Assembly: GCA_913776795.1 (NCBI GenBank)
Contig: CAJYRH010000623.1
Span: 1-5,627 of the forward strand
Source of the DNA: an uncultured Pseudorhodoferax sp.
Lineage (GTDB): Bacteria; Pseudomonadota; Gammaproteobacteria; Burkholderiales; Burkholderiaceae
Direction: 5' to 3'
DNA length: 5,627 bases
The notes under the pieces: generated by a model
Databases searched by the model: none
Told to the model about the DNA's origin: nothing
What the model saw: the letters and a program-made list of their open reading frames with translations, nothing else
Translations under genes and position numbers: made by a program
In this document: piece by piece, positions 1 to 5,039 of the stretch
How the letters are laid out: each line of letters starts with the position of its first letter
How positions within the stretch are numbered: the first letter of the stretch is position 1

Positions 1-582
1 TCAGGCCAGCGTGGCGTGGTGTTCGTGCACGGTCTGTTTTGCAACCGGGGCTTCTGGGCGCCCTGGATGCAGCGTGCCCGCGCCTTGGACCTGCCATGCG
101 TGGCGGTCAGCATGGAGCCGGTGACGGGATCGATCGACGCCTACGTGGCCACCATCGACATGGCGGTGGGCAGGCTCACGGCAGCCACAGGGCAGGCACC
201 TGTGCTCGTTTGCCACAGCATGGGTGGACTGGCGGCGCGCGCGTGGCTGCGCACGGCCGGCGCAGCAGACCGCGTGGCCCACGTGGTCACGATCGCCAGC
301 CCGCACCACGGCACCTGGATGGCGCGGCTTGGCCATGGCACAAACGCGCGGCAGATGGAACTGGGGAGCGTCTGGCTCGCACAGCTGGAGCGCGACGAGG
401 CGCAGGCCGACCCTGTTCCGTTCACCTGCTGGTACTCGAACTGCGACAACGTCGTGTTCCCGGTTTCCACGGCCGCTCGGGCGGGTGCAGACAACCGTTT
501 CGTGGCGGGCCAGGCCCATGTGGCGCTGGCGTTCCACGAAAGCGTGGTGCACGAGACCCTGCAGCGCGTGCGCACCCTCTGA
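1..582 (+). CDS. Alpha/beta-hydrolase, lipase/esterase-like (5' end missing)
   Basis: This is the 3' part of an alpha/beta-hydrolase gene, probably a carboxylesterase or triacylglycerol-lipase-like enzyme that cleaves ester bonds; the substrate cannot be read from the sequence. The reading frame is open to base 1. A GTG at 16 is a possible start, but it would fall inside the strand leading to the VFVHG oxyanion-hole motif, so I take the gene as truncated by the window edge. The likely nucleophile is Ser at 217-219 in CHSMGG, the acid is Asp at 445-447 in SNCDNVVFP, and the base is His at 517-519 in GQAHVAL; their order and spacing fit the fold. The elbow has Cys where G-x-S-x-G usually has its first Gly. 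The stop is TGA at 580-582, 50 bp before the next gene on the same strand. The fold is secure; the catalytic Asp and His are inferred from motif position. Confidence 0.85.
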   Translation, partial: SGQRGVVFVHGLFCNRGFWAPWMQRARALDLPCVAVSMEPVTGSIDAYVATIDMAVGRLTAATGQAPVLVCHSMGGLAARAWLRTAGAADRVAHVVTIASPHHGTWMARLGHGTNARQMELGSVWLAQLERDEAQADPVPFTCWYSNCDNVVFPVSTAARAGADNRFVAGQAHVALAFHESVVHETLQRVRTL

Positions 583-591
583 ATCCGGCGG

Positions 592-597
592 CAGAAT
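592..597 (+). promoter_or_regulatory. Possible -10 element (CAGAAT) before the Lrp/AsnC gene
   Basis: CAGAAT differs from TATAAT at two positions and lies 36 bp before the TTG start of the regulator gene, in the short gap after the hydrolase stop. No convincing -35 element lies 16-18 bp upstream. It sits in the loop of a small inverted repeat (CCGGC at 585-589, GCCGG at 598-602). It could let the regulator be transcribed separately from the hydrolase, but read-through from the hydrolase is equally possible. Confidence 0.25.
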
Positions 598-622
598 GCC
601 GGTCCCTCGATGGCTGGAACGC

Positions 623-627
623 AGGAG
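623..627 (+). promoter_or_regulatory. Ribosome binding site (AGGAG) that fixes the TTG start
   Basis: AGGAG lies 5 nt before TTG at 633. It is the only good Shine-Dalgarno match near the 5' end of the Lrp/AsnC coding region, and the protein begun from that TTG starts exactly where family members start (METLDKLDRQIL). It therefore decides the start site in a frame that is open far upstream. Confidence 0.7.
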
Positions 628-632
628 CGCCC

Positions 633-1106
633 TTGGAAACGCTGGACAAGCTGGATCGCCAGATCCTGAACGCGCTGCAGACCGACGGGCGCGCAACCTA
701 CGAGCAGATCGCCGAGCAGGTCGGCCTGTCGGCCAGTGCCGTCCTGCGGCGCGTCAAACGGCTCGAAGACAGCGGGGTGATCGACCGCTACGTGGCGCTC
801 GTCAAGCCGGAGTCAGTCGGGCTGGCGCTGACGGCCTATCTGAACGTGCGCCTGGAGAAGCTGGCCGAAATGCACAAGCGAAACCCCATGGATCTGTTTC
901 GCGCCAGCGTGGTCACCTGGCCTGAAGTGGTCGAGTGCGAGGCCCTGACGGGCGACATGGACTACTTGCTGCGCGTGGTGGTGCGTGACATGGCCCACTA
1001 CCGCAGCTTCGTCATGGGGACACTGCTCAAGCATCCCAGCGTGCAGGACTGCAGGACCAGCTTCGTGCTGGACCGCGTCAAGGCGACGACCGCGCTGCCG
1101 CTCTAG
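633..1106 (+). CDS. Lrp/AsnC-family transcriptional regulator
   Basis: This encodes a 157-residue DNA-binding regulator of the Lrp/AsnC family, whose members usually bind as dimers or octamers and often sense amino acids. The N-terminal winged helix-turn-helix covers about residues 4-52, opening with LDKLDRQIL and with the recognition helix near 33-45 (SASAVLRRVKRLE). After a linker (GVIDRYVALVKPE), the ligand-binding RAM domain covers about 65-150, with the typical TGDMDYLLRV segment at 106-115. The length is normal for the family. The start is TTG at 633, supported by AGGAG at 623-627; the same frame is open upstream of it, but that part reads through the hydrolase gene in another frame and is not protein-like. 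The gene runs in the same direction as the hydrolase, 50 bp downstream, and converges with the next gene. No divergent partner shows what it regulates, and the effector is unknown. Confidence 0.93.
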   Translation: METLDKLDRQILNALQTDGRATYEQIAEQVGLSASAVLRRVKRLEDSGVIDRYVALVKPESVGLALTAYLNVRLEKLAEMHKRNPMDLFRASVVTWPEVVECEALTGDMDYLLRVVVRDMAHYRSFVMGTLLKHPSVQDCRTSFVLDRVKATTALPL

Positions 1107-1112
1107 CGGGCG

Positions 1113-1535
1113 TCAATGGTCGGCGCGCATCTGCGCCGCTTGGCGTACCAGACCGCGCGGCACGTCGGCGCGCAGCACCTCCAGGCCCGTGCGGGCGTGC
1201 TCTTCACGGTCCAGCATGCCTGCGAACATGAAGCTCACGTCGCTCATGCGCTGGCGTGCCAGCAACTGACCCTGCGCGCGCGCAATGGCGTTCATCCAGT
1301 CGCCGCGCAACACCCACAGCGCCTCGGGATCGGCGGCCGATCGGATGCGGGCGGCCAGCCGGGCACGCTCCTGCGCATCGTCGACAACCTGGAGCTGGGC
1401 CAGCATCAGGCTGCGGATCTCCTGCAGACGCACTTCGCGGCGCGACCAGAGCCAACGCCACCAACCGTGCCGGCCGCCGCGCTGGGACGGCTCCACGCGA
1501 TCCACGGGTGCGTTACCAAAGGGCGAGATGGGCAC
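1113..1535 (-). CDS. Uncharacterised 140-residue protein
   Basis: I do not recognise this protein. The start is GTG at 1535-1533, chosen because GGAGG lies 6 nt upstream; the frame is open further upstream to an ATG at 1733, but that stretch is lower in GC and looks intergenic. The stop is TGA at 1115-1113. Residues 1-20 are Pro/Gly-rich and probably flexible. Residues 22-33 hold four Trp in six positions (W25, W26, W28, W30) flanked by Arg and His, which could form a membrane-interface or protein-docking patch. Residues about 34-125 are rich in Leu, Ala, Arg, Gln and Glu, with almost no Pro or Gly, and look largely alpha-helical. There is no clear transmembrane helix, signal peptide, Cys cluster or known catalytic motif. 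It converges with the Lrp/AsnC gene (6 bp between stops) and diverges from the acetyltransferase gene. Coding status is supported by the ribosome binding site and the protein-like composition. Confidence 0.72.
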   Translation of the reverse strand: MPISPFGNAPVDRVEPSQRGGRHGWWRWLWSRREVRLQEIRSLMLAQLQVVDDAQERARLAARIRSAADPEALWVLRGDWMNAIARAQGQLLARQRMSDVSFMFAGMLDREEHARTGLEVLRADVPRGLVRQAAQMRADH

Positions 1536-1540
1536 GGGCG

Positions 1541-1546
1541 TCCTCC
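1541..1546 (-). promoter_or_regulatory. Ribosome binding site (GGAGGA) of the 140-residue protein gene
   Basis: On the minus strand, GGAGGA ends 5 nt before the GTG at 1535-1533. It is a near-perfect match to the anti-Shine-Dalgarno sequence at good spacing, and it fixes the start at GTG rather than at the ATG 198 bp further upstream in the same frame. Confidence 0.75.
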
Positions 1547-1620
1547 AAATTTCCAAACCGCCGTCAAGAACCGCAGTATCCAAACAGCGGGTTACAACCA
1601 GATTGCAACGCGCAAAAACC

Positions 1621-1638
1621 TTTGTTTCGTTTGTTTCG
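1621..1638. repeat. Perfect 9-bp tandem direct repeat
   Basis: TTTGTTTCG occurs twice back to back (1621-1629 and 1630-1638). It lies in the low-GC part of the divergent intergenic region, about 80-100 bp upstream of the acetyltransferase start and a similar distance from the minus-strand gene start. It could be a protein binding site or a replication-slippage duplication; the sequence alone does not decide. Confidence 0.8.
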
Positions 1639-1707
1639 CAACCCAATCCCCCCAGAGTATGGTCCGGAAAGCGTGCGTTTCTCCCAGCACGGCCAACATG
1701 TTCGCCG

Positions 1708-1713
1708 TATATT
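1708..1713 (+). promoter_or_regulatory. Possible -10 element (TATATT) for the acetyltransferase gene
   Basis: TATATT matches five of six positions of TATAAT. A start of transcription about 7 nt downstream would fall at or next to the A of ATG 1720, which would make the mRNA leaderless. I find no good -35 at 16-18 bp upstream (the sequence there is CAGCAC or similar), so an activator or an alternative sigma factor may be needed, or the match is chance. Confidence 0.4.
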
Positions 1714-1727
1714 GCTGCAATGCAGCA
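1713..1727. promoter_or_regulatory. 15-bp palindrome over the acetyltransferase start codon; PhaR-like operator candidate
   Basis: TGCTGCA and TGCAGCA form perfect 7-bp arms around a single central A at 1720, the first base of the ATG. The core at 1715-1725 is CTGC-AAT-GCAG, which fits the CTGC-N3-GCAG pattern described for PhaR, the repressor of polyhydroxyalkanoate granule genes. It overlaps the last base of the -10-like TATATT, a usual place for a repressor site. The palindrome itself is directly visible; the assignment to PhaR is inference, and an RNA hairpin that hides the start codon is an alternative. Confidence 0.45.
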
Positions 1728-2439
1728 TAACACCTACTCCCCAGCGCCGCCAGCGGGCGATGGCCGGCAACGCGCCCATGTGCGGGAGGGGAACGACAAA
1801 CACCGCATCGCCCCCGTCATCGTGCCGATCCGCTCGCTGGGCCCCGAGCACCGCGAGCGCATCGCGAGCCACCTGCTGGCCCTGACACCGCACGACCGTT
1901 ACCTGCGCTTCGGCTATGCCGCTGCAGACGAGCATGTTCGTCGCTACGCGGACGGACTGGACTTCGGGCGGGACGAAGTCTTCGGCATCTACAACCGGCT
2001 GCTGGAACTGATCGCCATGGCGCACATCGCCTTTTCGGTCGACCCATCGCTCACGTCCTGCGCGGAATTTGGCGTCTCCGTGTCCGCGCATGCGCGCGGG
2101 CGCGGGTATGGCGCGCGTCTGTTCGAGCGCGCCGTCATGCACGCCCGCAACGAAGGCGTGCAGATGCTTTTCATCCACGCGCTGAGCGAGAACACGGCCA
2201 TGCTCAAGATCGCCCGCAACGCGGGGGCCACGGTCGAGCGCGACGGATCGGAGTCCGAAGCCTTTCTGCGGCTGCCGGCTGCTACGCTGGATTCGCGTGT
2301 CACCGAACTCGTGCACCAGCAACTCGGCTTCACGGACTACCACCTCAAGGCCCAGGCGCGCCAGTTCCTGGGCTTTCTTTCCGGCTTGCAGGAGGTGCGC
2401 AAGGGCGTGCAGGGCGCACGCGGCAGAACCGGACGCTGA
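1720..2439 (+). CDS. GNAT-family N-acetyltransferase with C-terminal extension
   Basis: This encodes a 239-residue protein with a GNAT fold, which transfers an acetyl group from acetyl-CoA to an amine; the substrate is not identifiable. Residues about 31-70 (PIRSLGPEHRERIASHL, then PHDRYLRFGY) match the usual N-terminal part of GNAT proteins. Motif A, the pyrophosphate-binding loop, is ARGRGYGARL, with R-G-R-G-Y-G at 126-131. The following SENTAMLKIARNAGA (156-170) is the typical last helix of the fold. Residues 187-239 lie beyond the core and form a helical-looking, basic extension. The first 30 residues are polar and poorly structured. The start ATG 1720 has no Shine-Dalgarno sequence; an in-frame GTG at 1780 is a later alternative, also without a good site. 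The stop is TGA at 2437-2439. The gene is divergent from the 140-residue protein gene and about 100 bp before the corC-like gene. Confidence 0.87.
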   Translation: MQHNTYSPAPPAGDGRQRAHVREGNDKHRIAPVIVPIRSLGPEHRERIASHLLALTPHDRYLRFGYAAADEHVRRYADGLDFGRDEVFGIYNRLLELIAMAHIAFSVDPSLTSCAEFGVSVSAHARGRGYGARLFERAVMHARNEGVQMLFIHALSENTAMLKIARNAGATVERDGSESEAFLRLPAATLDSRVTELVHQQLGFTDYHLKAQARQFLGFLSGLQEVRKGVQGARGRTGR

Positions 2440-2494
2440 CGCCGGGCACGGCGCCGCCATGGCACCCGTTGGCCCGGAGGACGCAGCGATCCGC

Positions 2495-2500
2495 TATCCT
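2495..2500 (+). promoter_or_regulatory. Possible -10 element (TATCCT) for the corC-lnt unit
   Basis: TATCCT lies in the 100-bp gap between the acetyltransferase stop (2439) and the GTG start at 2540, leaving a leader of roughly 30 nt. TTGGCC at 2469-2474 resembles a -35 but the 20-bp spacing is too long. The placement is sensible and the match weak. Confidence 0.25.
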
Positions 2501-2539
2501 TGCGGCTCCCCCACAGCCGCACGCCGTGCACCCCCGTCA

Positions 2540-3430
2540 GTGTCAGACCCCTATCCTGGGCGCTCCGCGTCCGGTGGCGCAGAGCGCGAGGACAAGCGCA
2601 GCTTCCTGCAACGCCTGGCCGAATTCATCCATCCCGGCCCGGATTCGCGGGCGGAATTGATCGAAACACTCAACGACGCGGAACACAACGACATCATCGG
2701 ACCGGACGCCCGGGTGATGCTCGAAGGCGTGATCCGCATGGCCGACCAGACCGCCGGCGACGTGATGGTGGCAGCCACGCGCATGGACTGCCTGGACATC
2801 GACGCTCCTTACGAGGAGCTGCTGCACCAGGTCATCGACACGGCGCACTCACGCTTCCCGGTCTACGAGGGCGAGCGCGAAAACATCATCGGCATCCTGC
2901 TTGCCAAGGATCTGCTCAAGCTGCAGCGCGCGCCCGAGCTGAACCTGCGCGCGCTGCTGCGCCCGGCCGTGTTCGTGCCCGAGAGCAAGGGCCTGAACGA
3001 CCTGCTGCGCGAATTCCGTGGCAACCGCAACCACCTGGCCGTGGTCATCGACGAGTTCGGCCGCGTGGCCGGGCTGATCACCATCGAGGACGTGCTCGAA
3101 CAGATCGTCGGCGAGATCGAGGACGAGTTCGACATCGCGCCGGACCACGGCGACATCTTCGGCCTGGCCGACCGGACCTACCGCGTGAGCGGCGACACGC
3201 CGGTCGAGCGCGTCGAGGAAGCCTTCGCCGTGAGGCTGCAGACCGGCCCCGACGACGGGCGCTTCGACACCATCGGCGGCCTGATCGCCCACGAGGTCGG
3301 CCATGTTCCGCGCCGTGGCGAGAAGCACGACCTGGCCGGCCTGCGCTTCCTGGTGCTGCACACCAAGGGTGGCGCCGTGCGCTGGTTCAAGGTGTTTCCG
3401 GCGACCGAATCCAGCGACGCCGCGTCATGA
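2540..3430 (+). CDS. corC: CorC/HlyC-type protein with tandem CBS domains
   Basis: This encodes a 296-residue soluble protein of the CorC (YbeX) family, close to the 292 residues of the E. coli protein. The family is linked to magnesium and cobalt homeostasis, and YbeX also to ribosome function; the molecular mechanism is not settled. Residues 20-35 (RSFLQRLAEFIHPGP) are the usual N-terminal segment. Two CBS domains follow, about 72-130 and 140-197, including the conserved SRFPVYEGERENIIGILLAK and FGRVAGLITIEDVLEQIVGEI segments. The C-terminal CorC/HlyC transporter-associated domain covers about 205-288 (DGRFDTIGGLIAHEVGHVPRRG). There is no DUF21 membrane domain. I chose GTG 2540 because the product then starts MSDPYPG, as I recall for relatives; it lacks a clear ribosome binding site. 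An in-frame ATG at 2459 would add 27 poorly protein-like residues. The stop TGA overlaps the lnt start as ATGA, so the two are translationally coupled. Confidence 0.93.
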   Translation: MSDPYPGRSASGGAEREDKRSFLQRLAEFIHPGPDSRAELIETLNDAEHNDIIGPDARVMLEGVIRMADQTAGDVMVAATRMDCLDIDAPYEELLHQVIDTAHSRFPVYEGERENIIGILLAKDLLKLQRAPELNLRALLRPAVFVPESKGLNDLLREFRGNRNHLAVVIDEFGRVAGLITIEDVLEQIVGEIEDEFDIAPDHGDIFGLADRTYRVSGDTPVERVEEAFAVRLQTGPDDGRFDTIGGLIAHEVGHVPRRGEKHDLAGLRFLVLHTKGGAVRWFKVFPATESSDAAS

Positions 3431-4968
3431 GTCTGCGCGCCCTGCCGGGCGCCTGGGTGGCCATGGCGGGTGCGCTGCTGGCTGGCGGGGCCCATGCGCT
3501 GTCCATCGCCGCGCCATGGGACGGCCAGCCGCAGTGGTGGCTGCAGCTGCTCGCGCTCGAGGTGCTGGTGCGCCTGGTCGACGGCGCACCGAGCGCGCGC
3601 GCCGCAGCGCTGCGCGGCTTCCTGTTCGCCCTGGCCTGGCTTGGCGGCACCTTCTGGTGGCTGTTCATCTCTCTGCATGTCTACGGCGGCCTGCCGGCCG
3701 TGCTGGCGGTGGCGTCGGTTCTGGCGCTGGCAGGCCTGCTGGCGCTGTATTACGCGCTGGCCGCCGGCATCGCGCGCCACTGCGACATCCGCAACCCGCT
3801 GGGCCGCGCGCTGCTGTGGGCCGCGCTGTGGACGCTGGCCGAGCTGGCCCGCGGCCTGCTGTTCACGGGGTTTCCCTGGGGCGCGGCGGGCTATGCACAC
3901 GTGGACGGGCCCTTGTCCGCTTTCGCGCCCTGGGTGGGCGTCTACGGCATCACGGCCATCGCTGCGCTGTCGGCAGCGCTGCTCGCCTGCCTTGCTGCCT
4001 CTGCGCAAGGCCGCCTGCCTGCCGGGCTGGCCCTGGTGGCGGTGGTGGCGCTGTCCTTCGCGCTGGCCCGCATCCAGCCGTCCGCGGCAAGCGCCGTGAT
4101 CGCCGAGCCGCTGCGTGTGAGCCTGCTGCAGGGCAACATCCCGCAGGACGTGAAGTTCGAGCCCGGCGTCGGCATCGAGCAGTCGCTGCAGTGGTACGGC
4201 CAGCAACTGAACCTGGCCTCGGCGCCGCTCGTCGTCGCGCCCGAGACTGCACTGCCCCTGCTGCCCGAGCAGTTGCCGCTCGGCTACTGGCAGGCCCTGC
4301 AGACGCGCTTCGCCACGGGCGGCCAGGCCGCGCTGGTCGGCCTGCCCATGGGAGACCTGCGCAACGGCTACATCAACGCAGCGGTCGGCTTCATCCCGGG
4401 ACGAACGGCCCACTACGAATACGCAAAACACCACCTGGTGCCCTTTGGCGAGTTCATTCCGCCCCTCTTCCGCTGGTTCACCGAGATGATGAACATTCCG
4501 CTCGGCGACTTCCGCCGCGGAGACGTGGGCCAGCCCTCCATGGTGCTGGGGGCGCAGCGCCTGGCACCCAACATCTGCTATGAAGACCTCTTCGGCGAAG
4601 AGCTGGCCGCACGGTTCGTCGATCCTTCGCGGGCACCAACGATCTTCGTGAACATGAGCAACATCGCCTGGTTCGGCGACAGCATCGCGATCGACCAGCA
4701 CCTGTCCATCTCGCGCATGCGCGCGCTGGAGTTCCGCCGGCCCATGCTGCGTGCCACCAACACCGGTGCCACGGCCATCGTCGATGCCCAAGGCAAGGTC
4801 ACCCATGCGCTGCCGCGCCTCACACGCGACGTGCTGACGGGCGAGGTCCATGGCCGCACCGACATCACGCCGTACGCCGCGTGGGCTGGCCGCCATGGCC
4901 TGGCGCCGCTGTGGGCAGCGGCGCTGGCCATCGTGGCGCTGGCATTCTGGCGCCGGCGGCGCCCGTAG
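3427..4968 (+). CDS. lnt: Apolipoprotein N-acyltransferase
   Basis: Lnt catalyses the last step of lipoprotein maturation in the inner membrane: it moves an acyl chain from a phospholipid to the free amino group of the N-terminal cysteine, giving triacylated lipoproteins. The 513-residue product matches the family length (512 in E. coli). Residues about 5-215 hold a series of hydrophobic membrane segments. A carbon-nitrogen hydrolase domain follows, about 228-475, facing the periplasm, and a last membrane helix at about 491-508 ends in WRRRRP. The catalytic triad is complete: Glu273 (APETALP), Lys334 ([11 protein letters not shown]) and Cys384 (NICYEDLF), equivalent to E. coli E267, K335 and C387; Glu342 in the GEF motif is also kept. 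The start is ATG 3427, overlapping the corC-like stop by 4 bp with no separate ribosome binding site, so it is probably translated by coupling. It looks intact and functional. Confidence 0.97.
   Translation: MSLRALPGAWVAMAGALLAGGAHALSIAAPWDGQPQWWLQLLALEVLVRLVDGAPSARAAALRGFLFALAWLGGTFWWLFISLHVYGGLPAVLAVASVLALAGLLALYYALAAGIARHCDIRNPLGRALLWAALWTLAELARGLLFTGFPWGAAGYAHVDGPLSAFAPWVGVYGITAIAALSAALLACLAASAQGRLPAGLALVAVVALSFALARIQPSAASAVIAEPLRVSLLQGNIPQDVKFEPGVGIEQSLQWYGQQLNLASAPLVVAPETALPLLPEQLPLGYWQALQTRFATGGQAALVGLPMGDLRNGYINAAVGFIPGRTAHYEYAKHHLVPFGEFIPPLFRWFTEMMNIPLGDFRRGDVGQPSMVLGAQRLAPNICYEDLFGEELAARFVDPSRAPTIFVNMSNIAWFGDSIAIDQHLSISRMRALEFRRPMLRATNTGATAIVDAQGKVTHALPRLTRDVLTGEVHGRTDITPYAAWAGRHGLAPLWAAALAIVALAFWRRRRP
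4949..4963. repeat. GC-only inverted repeat at the 3' end of lnt
   Basis: GGCGCC occurs twice around a GGC spacer, giving a 6-bp stem with a 3-nt loop just before the lnt stop codon. No T-run follows, so it is not a typical intrinsic terminator. It encodes part of the Arg-rich C-terminus of Lnt, so coding and GC bias may explain it fully. Confidence 0.4.
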
Positions 4969-4971
4969 AAT
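4966..4971 (+). promoter_or_regulatory. Possible -10 element (TAGAAT) for glyQ, overlapping the lnt stop
   Basis: TAGAAT matches five of six positions of TATAAT; its first three bases are the lnt stop codon. It lies 68 bp before the glyQ start, a sensible distance for a promoter that would uncouple glyQ from corC-lnt. No good -35 is seen at 16-18 bp upstream (around 4942-4949). Confidence 0.4.
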
Positions 4972-4982
4972 CGCCGGTTTGC

Positions 4983-5030
4983 GCGCCCACGGGGCGCCGC
5001 CTTCGACTTCCTTGCCGGCCCTCGCCCGGC
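4983..5030 (+). promoter_or_regulatory. glyQ leader with two small hairpins
   Basis: The gap between lnt and glyQ contains two inverted repeats: GCGCCC (4983-4988) with GGGCGC (4992-4997) around a 3-nt loop, and GCCGG (5014-5018) with CCGGC (5026-5030) around a 7-nt loop. The second ends 9 nt before the ATG, where a ribosome binding site should lie; no purine-rich site is visible. I see no T-box (not expected in this group), no leader peptide and no T-run. They may affect translation or simply reflect high GC. Confidence 0.3.
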
Positions 5031-5039
5031 TCCGCATCG

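Larger units (their letters stand above)
1536..1719. promoter_or_regulatory. Divergent intergenic control region
   Basis: These 184 bp separate the start of the 140-residue protein gene (minus) from the acetyltransferase gene (plus). They are visibly poorer in GC than the flanking genes, with A and T runs around 1614-1638. The region holds GTTACAAC (1591-1598) and ATTGCAAC (1602-1609), an imperfect pair, then the perfect tandem repeat at 1621-1638 and a -10-like TATATT at 1708-1713. It must contain the 5' signals for both genes. I could not find a -35/-10 pair at standard spacing for the minus-strand gene. Open frames cross it on both strands but do not look protein-like. Confidence 0.6.

Noticed and set aside
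39..632. An upstream extension of the Lrp/AsnC frame across the hydrolase gene.
   Set aside because: It is an out-of-frame reading of the hydrolase gene. TTG 633, with its ribosome binding site, gives the normal family N-terminus and length.
1121..1138. A 6-bp hairpin near the convergent stop codons as a bidirectional terminator.
   Set aside because: There is no T-run on either side and it lies within coding sequence, so it is not supported as an intrinsic terminator.
1603..1615. TTGC-N5-GCAA as a second PhaR-like site.
   Set aside because: The arms are only 4 bp and the spacing differs from the clear palindrome at 1713-1727, so chance is a sufficient explanation.
1536..1733. A longer form of the 140-residue protein starting at ATG 1733 on the minus strand.
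   Set aside because: The extra 66 codons fall in lower-GC DNA with repeat and promoter-like elements, and a strong ribosome binding site sits directly before the GTG at 1535.
1564..2460. A 298-codon minus-strand open frame opposite the acetyltransferase gene.
   Set aside because: It is antisense to a gene with clear GNAT motifs and has no recognisable domain or ribosome binding site.
2456..2463. GCCATGGC palindrome between the acetyltransferase and corC-like genes.
   Set aside because: An 8-bp palindrome of this kind is expected by chance in GC-rich DNA, and the ATG inside it is not a convincing start.
2500..3426. An upstream extension of the lnt frame through the corC-like gene, as if encoding a longer protein.
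   Set aside because: The extension is an Arg/Pro-rich out-of-frame reading of the corC-like gene; Lnt homology and normal length both begin at ATG 3427.
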